The position numbers and the translations under genes are program-made. Positions 11,401 through 21,991 of a DNA stretch of 64,000 nt are shown here, one piece after another (positions within the stretch are counted from its first letter, which is position 1; each line of letters starts with the position of its first letter). The notes beneath the pieces were generated by a model. That model made no database searches, was not told the origin of the DNA, and was given only the letters and a program-made list of their open reading frames with translations. Source of the stretch: Chromobotia macracanthus (lineage: Eukaryota > Chordata > Actinopteri > Cypriniformes > Botiidae). The DNA lies in contig JAZGTH010000007.1 in assembly GCA_036877525.1 (NCBI GenBank), positions 11,579,001 to 11,643,000 on the forward strand, read 5' to 3'.

Positions 11401-14400
11401 TGGCCCACACCAGTGCTTAATGCACATTAGAGCACCTGTAGTGTGTCACCAGGTTTTTTGTCTTCAGAAGCCATTTCTCTGTTGTTCTCATGTTGAAGCA
11501 CCAATGGACCCAGTTGCAAAGAACTGTGCATGCCTTCATGTGTGAGGTTTCTGACACCTGAGGATGTGCACAAATTGTGCATTTAAGTCTCGAGGGAGCT
11601 GAGTGCGTACATTGTGAGGGCTTCTTGTTGAAGAAGCAACACTCTCATCTGGCTATACAGAATTCGGAAAAAAAATGTGAGGTCACAGAAATGTAAGTAT
11701 GCCTCCCATTAATGAGAGGCTTGCAGGCAATCTGTTAGTGGGCAGAGCTTCATCCCTGCCAGTTGGATCACTCTGAGTCTCATCTCATCTGAATGGCAGA
11801 GCATATGTGACAGAGGGTGCTGTGCTGCACACAATGTCCATATTATAGCCATACTAAACCAACCTCCTCAAGGAGTAGGATAGCGGGGCTTTTCCCTGAC
11901 ATGGTGGCTGAGCTGCGTAGCTCTACAGATTTAGCTCTCCGGGCCACCAAATACATGGCCATTTCTGTAAGATGCTCTATGGCAGTTATGGCTCTGTAGA
12001 TGAGCTTGGCTGATATTGAGGAGAAGGATAAAAGATATCTCCTCAACTTGCTGGCCTCACCCTCAAGCTATTTTGCATCTTTACAGATGATGGTTGAGTA
12101 GTTCAGTGCAGGAAGAGTGTAGTCTCAGGCCTTTTAGAATATATCCTGTGGTTTATACAAACTGTCTGTGCATGAGATTTGAATGGACTTATGACATTTA
12201 AATTACCCTTAAACTTTAAATCAGTACAAATCCTCCAAAACCAATGTACTTACCAGATTCATGTATCTGCTCAAACTGATCCTGGGAGTTGGTTTTAATT
12301 AGCTCTTGATGTATATTTTCATCATCTGAACAGTTTTCTGATTCTGTGTCTTTATTCATCTGCTCTGTATGTTTGTCTTTATCCACAGACTCTCCTCTAT
12401 TGTTACTCCTTTCCTGTTCTTCATTGTTCTCCTCATTGTCTTCTTTTACAGAGCTCTCAGCATCATCCTTTGCTGGAAATAGCAATAGTATCTTGATGAG
12501 CTTGTTTATAGTTTTTGAGAGATTATACACCCAAAATATACATTTAAATTCTGTACAAATCTGAACTGAAGACTCTGAGCTCTGTAACTGTTTTTTAAAC
12601 AATTATTTTCTAGACTTTTCTGCAGATGTATGTCTGTATCCGTCTGTAGGCATACTACTCTGGTTTAATATTGCTGGCTCTTGTGTGATAAATTGTGCTT
12701 CTTCCATTTGTAAATGACTTTGGATAATACTGTCTGTTATGTGATTAACATAAAACATTAGTAATGTATTCTGTTAAAGTAATGACAAATTAATATAAAA
12801 TCATGTGTGGTTGACAAACTAACATCTCTTTTATCCGAGTCAGCACTTGACCAACCTTCAATGTTTAAATGTGACTGAAATTGTTGTTGTTGCAACTTAA
12901 TAACCTTATAATATATAAGTTGTTTCAAGGAAATAACCTTGAAACAACCTTCAAAGTTGATTTTTTTTAAATAATGTCAGTTGTTGGTGAAACTGTCATA
13001 TAACCAAATAACCTTTAATGCTAAATATATAAGGTTAATACTTAAAATTTTAGCAAGATGTGTATGTAGAATCAACACAATATGATTTCAGCAACAAATA
13101 AAAGAATGATTTTAAATTTTTATCATTGTAATCGTTATTATATTAACATGATATTTTAATCATGTTGTTAAATCTAAATGTATGTGTTAAAAATGTAGTA
13201 GCAGTAGTAGTAGCAGTAAAAATCTTAGTTTAGAACTTGTTTATATGTAGAACACAAAAATATAAATACACTTTTATGTAAACATGTTTAGTTGTATAAC
13301 ATGTTTCACTGCCCTTATTCCATTCCATTTCCTGTTCCAGTCAAAGCCATTGAAAAAAGAACTAAGACACTCCCTTAGACTTCCAAAGGAAGACTGGAAT
13401 ACAAAAGTAACTTGTCTCACAGAGCAACCAATACTTCCAACACTGAACAGTTCCGGCACTGAACCCCATTCATTTCAGTGTTTCCCAAACACACTCGCTG
13501 GTAAGTCAATGAAATTTCTGCTTTTTTTTTTACATTTTAATCAATCACGTTCAATGTTATGTCAACATACTGACATATGGGGTCTCACCTAAGAGCCTTA
13601 TCACCTTCAAGTAGAATAAAAACGTGCCAATGAACATTGGCCAGAGAGGAAAGAGCCAATGAGCATTTGAGCAAAGGATTTGCGTGCCGAGTCACGTCCA
13701 CCAGGGAGTGGGTATAAAGACGGCCCAAGCTCACTTTCATTCAGATTTTTGCTTCAGAGCCAAGTGTGCGCTACTCACGTTTCACACAACTATTGCCTCT
13801 TGAGTTCCCCAGTGTCTGCTGTGTGCAATCAGCGGTTCCCTTCGGCGCTTTTGCAGACCTGGTTATAAAAGAGCTTATTTTATCTAAAGAGTGAATTTCC
13901 AGTTTAAAGAGCTCCTATGGACGATGGGTGTCTTTTTAAAGATGTCCGTGGGTTTCTGGATGCAGTCACTTCCTGTTCTCATCTGATGGCCATGATTGCT
14001 GCATCACATGCCTGGACAAAGCATGCTGAGGCAGTGTTCATGGTCAGGTTGTGCGCTTATTATGAGAGCATGCCCATCTTGACACTGTGGTCATGGCTTT
14101 CTCTTTTCTCAGGAGATTAAGCCCCCTCTGCTGCTACCCATTTTGTTGCACCGGCTACGCGGCTGAAGGCGGCAGAGTTGGTAAGCACTTTGGTTGGTTA
14201 GTTAGCATCAGAGTGATGGTGGAGACTCTCCCACTGGGTCAGTCCCCTCGGACCTCCCAGTCCTCTGCAGTGTCAGAATCATAACTGCCAGGTGACAGTG
14301 TCACTCCCCCCGAAGGACCCAATATCACTTTTGGTGCTCCAGATGAGGACTGGATGTTGATCACTGCATCGGAGGGTGGGCTGCTTTTTTCTGACCCAGA

Positions 14401-17400
14401 CCCAACTGGACACTGCCTGACAGTGAGAGATGCATTGCTTCCTCACTCCCGAGCTTGTCAGTTTACTTCTCCAAGGCAGGTAAGGCTGCGTTCGCAGGAC
14501 GCACTGCCTCTTCACGTGCCTCTCGCCTCCCTGCCGTGGCTAGTGGTTCATCCTTCGGGGCGTATCAGTACAAGGTGCTCCGGCACCATAGCCACCAGGG
14601 GCATAACCTCCATGTGTGGTCCTTGGACGGGATGTGGAGAACCTGAGTGATCTACCCCTGGCCATGGTGGACACTATCACTCAGATGAGGGCTCCTACCA
14701 GGCGGGCTTATGCCGTGAAGTAGAGCCTCTTCGCTGACTGGTGATCTTCCCATGGAGAAGGCGCTGTCAGTCAGTGACTTGTCCCTAGAGTTCGGGCCTG
14801 CCTACTCTCATGGACTGTGGATGTCATTGCCTTGGCATACCACTTCCACAGCTGCGGACTGGGCGACACTTAACACCTTTGCAAGGTTTTCCAATCTCAG
14901 GGTGGAGCCTATATCCTCCCGTGTGTTGGGGCCCACTAGGTAGTGGGCAGGAGGACATGCTTGGTGTCTTCGCTTGCATTGCCTCCCCCCTGGGATGGGG
15001 GAAATAGGTATTTATACTCCTTTGCAGCGGTTTCCCACTGGTGAACCCTGTGTTGAGATTCCTCCAGCACCCGTCGGCGAGCAGTCTTGACGGAGGAGCC
15101 TCACACAAAGCTTGGTACTCGTGTGTATGCCACAGTCAGCCCTTGTATGGGGCTAGGTGCCCCATATGTGGTGATTTCCCATTGGTATTCCCAATGGTTT
15201 CCTTGTCAGTGAACCTGTGTCTTTCCCTTGGTGCTTACTGTTGCCAGTCTCTGTTGTCCCAGTAGTTAGGACCTGCACAGAGACCTTTCTTATAGGTAGT
15301 ACTGCCTTGTCAGTCTTTACCTCATCTCCACAAATGACCTCCTTTTAACAGGGTGTGGTCTACGTAGCGCCCTTTTCCTGGAACGGGGCCCTTCCCCCAG
15401 TTTTTCTCGTGTCTATCCCAAGAGAGGAAGGAGACCTGTGCAGGTCTCCTGTGGGGGGACCTGTGGGGGGTCTCCTTCCCTCCACTAGGGGGACAGGAAC
15501 AGTTGTCAAGACCTCTCCGCATCCAGGCTCCACACCCTGTGGGGCTGCGACGATTGCCTGTGCGGAGTGCTGGGTAGGTTACGGAGGCAGGGAAGTTGTC
15601 ATACAGAGGCACGCCTCGCCTGCCCGTACTTGCATTGCTAGCCTGTAACATGGGGTGGCTTGTTGTATTTTCCACAGGGACCCCATACCTAGTATGCTGA
15701 CGTAACGTTGAACGTGACTGACTGAAAGGGAACGTCTTGGTTACATTTGTAACACTCGTTCCCTGAGGAGGGAACAGAGATGTCACATTCCCTTGCCGCA
15801 AGCTTGATTCACAGCTGATTGGCCGGGACACATCTTGGTTCCTCAGCACAAACCTGAATAAAAGTGAGTTGCAGCTGGCTTTGTACCCGCTCCTGGGTGG
15901 GCGTGACTCGGCATGCAAATCTTTTCCCCAAATGTTCATTGGCACGTTTTTCTACTACTTGAAGGTGATAGGGCTCTCAAGACAGACTCCATATGTCAGT
16001 ATGTTGACATAACGTCTCCATTTCCTCCTTCAGGGAATGAGAGTTACATACGTAACCAAGATGTTATCTTGTATTCTAGGTCAGTCTTGTATTCTAACTG
16101 TGGTAAGCTAACACTTTACTAAATAACACAACCAATAATATTTTTAACATTTAGAATACAGTGATTGATTTTAAGCTACACAACTTTTCATGTCTATGGC
16201 TCCATGCACCAGTTTCCTCTTTATTAGACTCTTGATTTTTTTAAGAAGTATCACTAAGAAACAATATCCCTATAGACACAGATGCAGTCCCAAATGAAGA
16301 TGAAGTCCCAAAATATAATTTTGTCAGAAATTAGGCTGTGTATACACTGGCACAAAACACCTAACACAGAATGGAATTTGTTGTACGTGTGTAAAGACAT
16401 GAGATCCAATTTTTTTATATCCAATCTGAGCCACTTTCAAATGTGGATTTAAATCAGATATATACCTGATATCCAGACATCCGACCTACGTCTAAACATT
16501 TACATTTATTCATTTAGCAGATGCTTTTATCCAAAGCGACTTACAAGGGCGGAATACAACAAGCAAGTCAACCTGAAGAGGCAACTAGACCCAATAAGTG
16601 CTCACAATACAAGTTTCAGACATTGTTCAGAGTATCATATGCTACAACAAGGGAGATTTAAAGGAAAGAGGGATAGGAAATGAAGGGAAAGAATTCTTTT
16701 TTTTAAGATGAGGTTAAGTGCTCACGAAAGAGATGTGTTTTCAGCTGTCTTTTGAATATTGCCAGGGATTCTGCATTCCAGATGAAGGCAGGAAGATCAT
16801 TCCACCAGCATGGAGTAGTGAGTAAACACACATATCCGATTTACCTTGGCTATAACATCACTGTTCCACAACGGATTGCGTTGAACATCATAGTTTTGCA
16901 CATTTACCGAACCTGGCTGCAATGCCAGCGCAAAATGAAGAACATTAAAGCCATCTTTATGAAAGCAGAATTATAAAACACTTTCGCATTTTTGTCTAGG
17001 TAATTGCTGTTGGGTGTACTTTTGCTGACTCTATGTGGGCAGTGTGTATAAAACAAAATAGTCACGTGGATAAACAAATTTATGCAAAGTTAAATTAATT
17101 CTCATTGTAGACTTTGAGTTGGCTAAGTCGTAAGTGTGATACAGGTAGGGCACAGGAAGGTTCCTGATGAAATTGGGCTACATTACTACTAACAAATAAG
17201 CGTGGCCAACTTTTGCTCGAAGTGGGCCAATACACACCAGTACAATCTTAACTTTTTCTGTATTAAGTGGGCTGTATTGATTCAGACACATATCCGTCTA
17301 TTAATTTTACCCCGTTACCTGTCTAGCTACACACTAGTGACCATGTAATGAAATTACTAAGCCATTTCTCAGCATTAGAACATAAGACATGTGGGTGAGC

Positions 17401-20400
17401 ATATTTGACTCGGGCTGTCAGTGGGCTTTACATCATGCTAAAACATACTAGCATCATGCTAATTCATGCTAGCATCATGTTAAAACATGCTAGAATGCTA
17501 GCTAGAGAAATCAACATTAATTCAATTTGCAAAATCAATACTTAATTTAGCGGTAATTCACCATTGACGCAAGACCTTAATTTGCCCATGTTGGAAAGAT
17601 GTTAAAAAATAACACAGAGAAATCAAAGTGGATTTGATGTGAATAAACATTAAAACGTGAATAAACATTAAAATGATGGCTGGGATGTAAAAGGTACACT
17701 TCTCCTGTAGATGTGTCTTTAAATTTGAAATCCCTTATTCTGCCATAGCTGTAAACAATAATTTGTACCCCATGTCATGTTTCAAAACCTTATATTTTAT
17801 TTGTAGTTTTCAAACTAAACCCATGTAGATGTTTTTCCATTTGAACTGCATTAACATATGATCCAAAGCTCCCAAAACCAAATGCGTCATTGCTTCTTTT
17901 TACTTACCAGATTCATGCTTTTGCTCATGCAGATCCTGGAAGTCTTCATTTAGGATTGAGGCATTTTTAGCAGCACATTTTACGTTTTCACCCAATATCA
18001 TTTTTTGGTTCCTGCTGTCTTCTTTATCGTTGCCCACAGACTGATTTCCGTCTTCACTTTTTACCTGCTCTTTGTTTTCTACTGCACTATGACTGTCTGC
18101 AACATAATCTGCTATGAAAATTAAAAAGGTAAATCAACAAATGAAATGTAAAGAAAAAGAATAGAAAATCTGTTGTTTAACAAATGAAATGGGTATTTAT
18201 AAATGGTTGAGATGGGAAAGTGTAGAGATGCAGGGGAGATTTTCACAAGAATAAGGTAAGCAAATACTTTTATATCCTTGTGATATGGTTTACAGTAGTA
18301 CTTCCCAACCCTGGTCATTAAGCACCCCCAGCAATCCACAATTTCAATATCTTTCTTTTATGACACACCAATATGAAGTCTTGAAATCTTTACTAATGAG
18401 CTGATGAGTTAAATTAGGTGTGTATGATTAAGACATAGATATCTAAAATGTGCAGGGCTGGGGGTACTCCAGGACCAGGGTTGGGAACTACTGGTTTACA
18501 GGATTAGATTTACAAGATGAACTAATTAAAAAAAATTTGAATTAAGATGTTAAAAAAAGAAATTAAGGGGTGAAATCCCTATTAATTGCTTCATAAGTTA
18601 TTATTTTAAGGATGTTATAGTGTTTGCTCACTTGTCTTACACAGAAATAATTTGCCAGCATTATAGGCATTAATTGCTGATACCCTAAATCTCCCTGTAA
18701 AAGCACATGCCCCGTCTTTTAACCTTTTTCTAAAAGTGACACAGTTATACCAACATTATATAATATCACACTGTTTTTTAAAGGTAATTATGTATTTTAG
18801 GATCCTACATCAGTGGAATAACTATAGGTCTATGCTCTTTAATAATTGAGTTGTTTATGCTTCAGCAATGTACTAAAGAAACTTAGTACTAAGGGTATAG
18901 AGCCCATATGGTCATGATCTTTTACAAACAATCAGGTTAAATTCATTCTTGCTAGTCTATTTATAAACAAGAAGTGCAATGCTATTGTTTTGAGCTGAGC
19001 AGATGTTATCACTGATTAACCTTTGATCTGCAAGCAGGCAAGCACAGATTTTAATATTTAGCACACAAACATTAACAATGGTGATAATCAACAATAATAA
19101 TTATTGACTAAACTCACTTGAAGACTGGTTTCCTGATAAATCTTTTGAGTTCACCAAAAGAGAAAACTCTTCCGCCTCTAAACAACAGACACAGAATATG
19201 AGTATTGCATGAAATTGTAAATTAAAAGCTAGATTTAAATAAAAAATTGAGAACAGTAAATAAAGACTCACTGTTAACTCTAGACATCTTCATACCTAAT
19301 TGATAAAAAGAACAGTGTAAAACTGGAAAACTGAAAGCCGTGTCACAGTCATATTTTGAGTTTATCAGCATGTCTTAGACGTCTTACCCTTGTGTTTTTT
19401 TTGACAATGAAGAACAATGAAGAAAATTGCAACTACTGCAACGAAGATGATCACGCTGAAAATTATTGCTAGAATGGTTTTTTGTTTTGATCCATCTAAT
19501 TATGATGAAAACACAAAAATAATTATAAACCAGAGGTTAATGATTATATTTAACATGGTATTTCTGTTTCACTGTAATAAATAGATGTTTACACTTCATG
19601 TGTGTGTTCATTATGCGTGGCAAACCTGTGATGCAGTCTTGCAGAGTGATGCTAGTGTTTTTTTGGCTTACTTCATTTTGTACTGTGCAAGTAAAAACTA
19701 ATTGAGGCTGCTTATCTTTGCCAATATGAAGCTCTTGCTCAGAGTGTTGATTTACATTTGGACCGGTCCATTTATAGGTTGCTGAAATATGATTTGCCAC
19801 TGAACAGAATAATTCTCTTGATTCTGAAGTGCTATTCAGTTTACATGTCACATTTGGCTGTGGCACAGCATCTAGGGGAAACATGATGAATATTGGGTTT
19901 GTCTAGTACAAATAGTTTATAAACAACATTAAACATTACTTATGCCCAACAAAAAAAAGTTGAGGTTGCCTGAACCCCAATTTGTAAAAAGTGATAATGT
20001 GACTTATATTGTCATGTTTTATTATCCTGAGCTAAATCTCATAGCTGCTAGACTTTAAATATTGAAACAAAAGTACATTTATTACACTGGCTTAATTTAT
20101 AGGTGAAGTGTATAATTTCTAAGTGTATATTTTCTGATTTGGGTGCTGGTCATCAGCATTACATGCTAGTATCCAAATTAGCTTTTTTAACTAGCTTAAT
20201 GACAAGAATTTCTTTATCAATCAAGTCTAAACAGAGTGATCATGCTGGTTATCCAGACTCAACACCAACTTACGTTTTGCTGGTGCAAAGTATGGCTATG
20301 ATGATACAACAGCTAGACCAGTACTAAAACAGCGCCCATAAAAACAAACCAGCAACAAACCATAACCTTAAACCAGCAAGGAAATGAACTGACATCATTG

Positions 20401-21972
20401 GTCACCTACCAATTACTCGAACATCATGGTCAGAATATTGCATATTTCCATTGATTTGTATTGCAGATTTATAAACACCACTGTCTTTATTGGTCATTTT
20501 ATGAACTGTGATTCGTCCAGTGGAGCTGTCAATCTCTGTTCTTTCTTTAAATTGACCATATGCTTGAAATTCACTCAGATCATGTTCAGCTGCTTTGTTT
20601 CCATTGAATGTCCACAAAATGTCCTCAGGTATTCCTTTTACATTTGGATTTATAGTCAGATATTTTCCATTCTCAATATAGATGACACAAATGGCAGAAT
20701 CTGTTAAACATTTATAACGTCAACAACCAAAGGAACAGGGCACAAGTCCGAAATGAGAAGTTAAAACATGCAAAGGTTTATGATAACAAAATGTTTATAG
20801 AGGCCCTGTCTACAACCTGGTATTTGACCACCAAGTGGTCAGTACTAAATACAGGTGTAACATATTTAAATGACAAATTGTGTATAAATGTAATGCATAA
20901 GCACATATATGTAACGCACCAGTGCATGTATTCTTAACAATGATGTACATTCAGTCAAGTTGATGGACAAATGTCGACTAGGAATGAGGTGTTGCGTGTG
21001 TAAAGTTACTGAAACTAACTCGAGAGTGCAAACAAACAGCTTTGTTGTATATTATTTATAATTTTCTTGACTATACTAATCACTACTAATTATATTTTAA
21101 TTTTTATATTATATTATATATTAGTTTATTATCATTATTTTTACAGGTGTTTAATCTTACATTGTACATACCTTTGATTGGATTTGTGCACTCAAAAAAT
21201 GAAAATGCAGTATTTACAAAAAACAAATCCAAGAAAACCTATCATATCTAACAACATTTATTACAGTGCCAGATAGACTCATTAAAACATTGTCATGTAA
21301 TACTGCTTTGAAACAATATTTTAAATATTGTGAAAAGTACTATACAAACAAAAACAGACTTTTTCATTGTATGAAAAACATTGCATGAAACAATGCAACA
21401 CTGTAGAAAGCACTATATATATAAAATTGTATTGCCAAATTCAACTGCAAAATTCATTGTTGTGAACTGTCAGTGAGAGTATGACAGACGAAAACAGGTT
21501 GTAGTTCTCCACCACCCTGACGCAGAGTAACCACGAATCCAACCAAAAAATTCTTCAGCTATAACAATTTTATTTAAAAAAAAATAAATTTAACTTTTAA
21601 GTATGTATCGATCAAAAGATTTAGTACAAGTATAGCCAAAATATACTTAGTTTTCTGTCAGTATTAGTATACTGAGAAGGGCATAAAGTAGTATATAAAT
21701 TTTTCAGAAATAAAAAGACTTGAAAGTATACTTTATTTTTAGTTTAAAAGTGTACTAATTACACACTTGAATAAACTTTCTGTAAGGGCGAGCACAGGCG
21801 GTCACATCTTAAGATAATCTAATTAACCTACTACCCAAATCTAATTAGAAGAACGAAATGAATAAATAACAGCATGTGAGGCAAATGATAAAAAACAACA
21901 TAAATACCACTTACCGAATATTGACAGTATTAAACCGATGAAAAGAAACGATACTTTCCAAAGTGATAGCAT
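8213..21972 (-). CDS. CD2/CD58-like Ig receptor 1 (gene span, 3' end unresolved)
   Basis: A type I membrane receptor of the CD2/SLAM group assembled from ten exons: 21972-21915, 20700-20410, 19871-19626, 19495-19388, 19295-19272, 19177-19118, 18111-17908, 12472-12254, 10532-10317, 8437-8213. All junctions have GT/AG sites and keep one frame (every internal exon is phase 1-1). Layout: signal peptide (MLSLWKVSFLFIGLILSIF), V-like domain without the canonical disulfide, C2 domain with four Cys as in the CD2 family, one TM helix, then a long acidic tail of about 240 residues or more. The V domain (WTFNGNKAAEH...FKERTEIDSSTGRITV) resembles CD58; the C2 ending (VFTCTVQNEVSQ...LQDC) resembles CD2. 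Family role: adhesion or co-stimulation between leukocytes. The next gene (26981-23194) is a paralogue. Mammalian CD58 has a short or absent tail, so the long acidic tail is unusual. A stop-containing last exon was not found; transcripts may also end earlier. Confidence 0.8.
8525..8592 (-). mobile_element. tRNA-derived SINE head (degenerate)
   Basis: Minus strand reads TAGCTCAATGAGTAGAGCAT (A-box like) ... GCATTAGCAGCACAAAGG ... ATAGGTTTGTTCTTA (decayed B box). tRNA-Ala-like arrangement common in cyprinid repeats; no intact acceptor stem, so not a functional tRNA. Confidence 0.5.
8593..9256. other. AT-rich intron sequence with a decayed repeat
   Basis: Positions 9060-9175 contain ttgctaag/gttgctgtgtgg motifs related to the tagcaacca repeats at 28000-28350. 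Positions 9187-9256 are the left part of the tail-exon duplication (matching 12160-12222). Otherwise nothing recognised. Confidence 0.4.
9257..10275 (+). mobile_element. L2 LINE 3' end
   Basis: Matches, in reverse, the 3' UTR of the copies at 1-800 and 30284-31096, and ends with the L2-type tail (gtaaagctgctttgaagcaa ... gcactatataaataaaactg). No reverse transcriptase remains. It splits the duplicated segment around the tail exon at 10317-10532: flank 9187-9256 continues at 10276, using the uninterrupted copy at 12160-12240 as guide. Confidence 0.85.
10317..10532 (-). CDS. Receptor 1: acidic tail exon C (duplicate copy 2)
   Basis: 216 nt, phase 1-1, donor gtaagt, acceptor ending ccag. Encodes AKDDTESSVKEDNKENSEEH...DQFEQIHESG. 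About 30 of 72 residues are Asp or Glu. Very similar to the exon at 12254-12472, including intron flanks. Confidence 0.75.
10733..11309. other. Intron sequence between duplicated tail exons
   Basis: AT-rich, no exon or named repeat seen. The first ~60 bp still align with the flank at 12660-12720. Confidence 0.35.
11310..12150 (+). mobile_element. DIRS/Ngaro-like gag fragment
   Basis: Plus-strand frame 11817-11999 contains MVAELRSSTDLALRATKYMA, matching the gag-like region of the minus element at 7130-6903 (DLTLRATRSR). The left part (agttcccttttaaggggaat) resembles the boundary motifs of these elements. No recombinase or reverse transcriptase. Confidence 0.65.
12254..12472 (-). CDS. Receptor 1: acidic tail exon B (duplicate copy 1)
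   Basis: 219 nt, phase 1-1, donor gtaagt, acceptor ending ttccag. Encodes AKDDAESSVKEDNEENNEEQ...DQFEQIHESG. One codon longer than its partner at 10317-10532; both keep the frame open, which argues that both copies are under coding constraint or are recent. Confidence 0.75.
12721..13540. other. AT-rich intron sequence with a hairpin
   Basis: Contains a perfect 12-bp inverted repeat (12919-12930 and 12937-12948, gttgtttcaagg / ccttgaaacaac, 6-nt loop) inside a tract rich in aaggtta motifs, possibly a MITE remnant. No exon seen. Confidence 0.5.
13541..16023 (+). mobile_element. DIRS-like retrotransposon with long terminal inverted repeats, internally deleted
   Basis: Left end 13541-13750 and right end 15835-16023 are inverted copies (cores tatgtcaacatactgacata and aaaacgtgccaatgaacatt), as in DIRS-type elements. 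Between them, in plus orientation: gag-like start near 13917, YR N-terminal part near 14660-14750 (DTITQMRAPTRRAY), and YR C-terminal box 14752-14943 (ADWATLNTFARFSNLRVEP, tyrosine region of the recombinase family). Reverse transcriptase is absent. An additional internal inverted end copy sits at 15680-15735. Confidence 0.8.
15427..15480. repeat. Nested hairpin in the DIRS-like element
   Basis: 15430-15449 is a perfect palindrome (ggagacctg tg caggtctcc), and gaaggagac at 15427 pairs again with gtctccttc at 15470-15478. Lies next to the terminal region of the element. Confidence 0.8.
16024..16496. other. Intron sequence, nothing recognised
   Basis: No exon, no repeat family seen. Confidence 0.35.
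16497..16830 (-). mobile_element. LINE/SINE 3' end with the common fish tail
   Basis: On the minus strand the end reads gtaagtcgctttggataaaa then gcatctgctaaatgaataaatg, the tail shared by many fish LINEs and SINEs. The inner part (cattccaccagc, gccagggattctgcattcca) resembles L2-type 3' UTRs. Other tails occur at 43097-43165 (minus) and 59085-59155 (plus). Confidence 0.65.
16831..17200. other. Intron sequence, nothing recognised
   Basis: No exon or repeat family identified. Confidence 0.3.
17200..17520. repeat. Dispersed repeat with 'gctagcatcatgct' motif
   Basis: 17270-17430 aligns by eye with 28090-28310 (gattcagacacat..ccgtctattaattttac; catttctcagcattagaaca). 17430-17500 contains several copies of catgctaaaaca/atgctagcatcatg, also found at 28420-28560. 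Unclassified teleost repeat. Confidence 0.6.
17908..18111 (-). CDS. Receptor 1: cytoplasmic tail exon A
   Basis: 204 nt, phase 1-1, acceptor catag or the alternative catagcag three bases on (NAGNAG-type), donor gtaagt. Encodes (T)DYVADSHSAVENKEQVKSED...QDLHEQKHESG. The junction gives T-D-Y-V-A-D, close to but not matching the SLAM tyrosine switch motif T-x-Y-x-x-V/I. Ends in HESG like the two duplicated tail exons. Confidence 0.7.
18293..18500. mobile_element. MITE with terminal inverted repeats
   Basis: Left end agtacttcccaaccctggt, right end accagggttgggaactact; arms are inverted copies. Core contains actaatgagctgatgagtta, a frequent fish non-autonomous DNA transposon sequence. Lies in the intron between tail exons at 19118 and 18111. 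Confidence 0.75.
18501..19117. other. Rest of the intron between 19118 and 18111
   Basis: AT-rich, nothing recognised. Confidence 0.35.
19118..19177 (-). CDS. Receptor 1: short tail exon
   Basis: 60 nt, phase 1-1; encodes AEEFSLLVNSKDLSGNQSS with boundary codons. Acceptor gtttag, donor gtgagt. Confidence 0.65.
19272..19295 (-). CDS. Receptor 1: 24-nt micro-exon
   Basis: Encodes GMKMSRVN between acceptor caattag and donor gtgagt, phase 1-1. Small size lowers confidence, but frame and sites agree with neighbours. Confidence 0.5.
19388..19495 (-). CDS. Receptor 1: transmembrane exon
   Basis: 108 nt, phase 1-1. Encodes GSKQKT then the helix ILAIIFSVIIFVAVVAIFFI and a basic stop-transfer segment HCQKKHKG. 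Places the Ig domains outside and the acidic exons inside the cell. Confidence 0.85.
19626..19871 (-). CDS. Receptor 1: C2-type Ig domain exon
   Basis: 246 nt, phase 1-1. AVPQPNVTCKLNSTSESREL, FCSVANH, YKWTGPN, VFTCTVQNEVSQ, LQDC. Four Cys (VTC, LFC, FTC, QDC) fit the two-disulfide membrane-proximal domain of the CD2 family. N-glycosylation sequons NVT and NST. Confidence 0.85.
20410..20700 (-). CDS. Receptor 1: V-like Ig domain exon
   Basis: 291 nt, phase 1-1. Reads SAICVIYIENGKYLTINPNV, ILWTFNGNKAAEHDLSEF, FKERTEIDSSTGRITVHKMT, KDSGVYKSAIQINGN. The usual D-x-G-x-Y-x-C becomes DSGVYKS, so the canonical disulfide is missing, as in CD2 and CD58 N-terminal domains. The ligand-binding face of CD2/CD58 lies in this domain. 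Confidence 0.85.
20701..21914. other. Intron 1 of receptor 1
   Basis: AT-rich; contains a short L2-like tail remnant near 21305-21425 (gaaacaatgcaacactgtag...cactatatatataaaattg). No other exon seen. Confidence 0.5.
21915..21972 (-). CDS. Receptor 1: start codon and signal-peptide exon
   Basis: ATG at 21972-21970; 58 nt coding, ends TTC G before donor gtaagt. MLSLWKVSFLFIGLILSIF is a good signal peptide. The paralogue's signal exon is also exactly 58 coding nt. Confidence 0.85.
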
Positions 21973-21978
21973 TTTTAC

Positions 21979-21991
21979 AGTTTCACTTTCC
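21979..21991 (-). promoter_or_regulatory. ISRE-like motif next to the receptor 1 start
   Basis: Minus strand GGAAAGTGAAACT, a match to the interferon-stimulated response element consensus (AGTTTCNNTTTC on the other strand). It ends six bases before the ATG, so it could be in the 5' UTR if transcription starts further up. Confidence 0.5.

Noticed and set aside
15322..15945. 207-residue minus ORF
   Set aside because: Antisense to the DIRS-like element and spanning its terminal repeats; no family features.
17430..17500. CRISPR-like array
   Set aside because: Short, variable gctagcat repeats without uniform spacers, in a vertebrate genome; ordinary degenerate tandem repeat.
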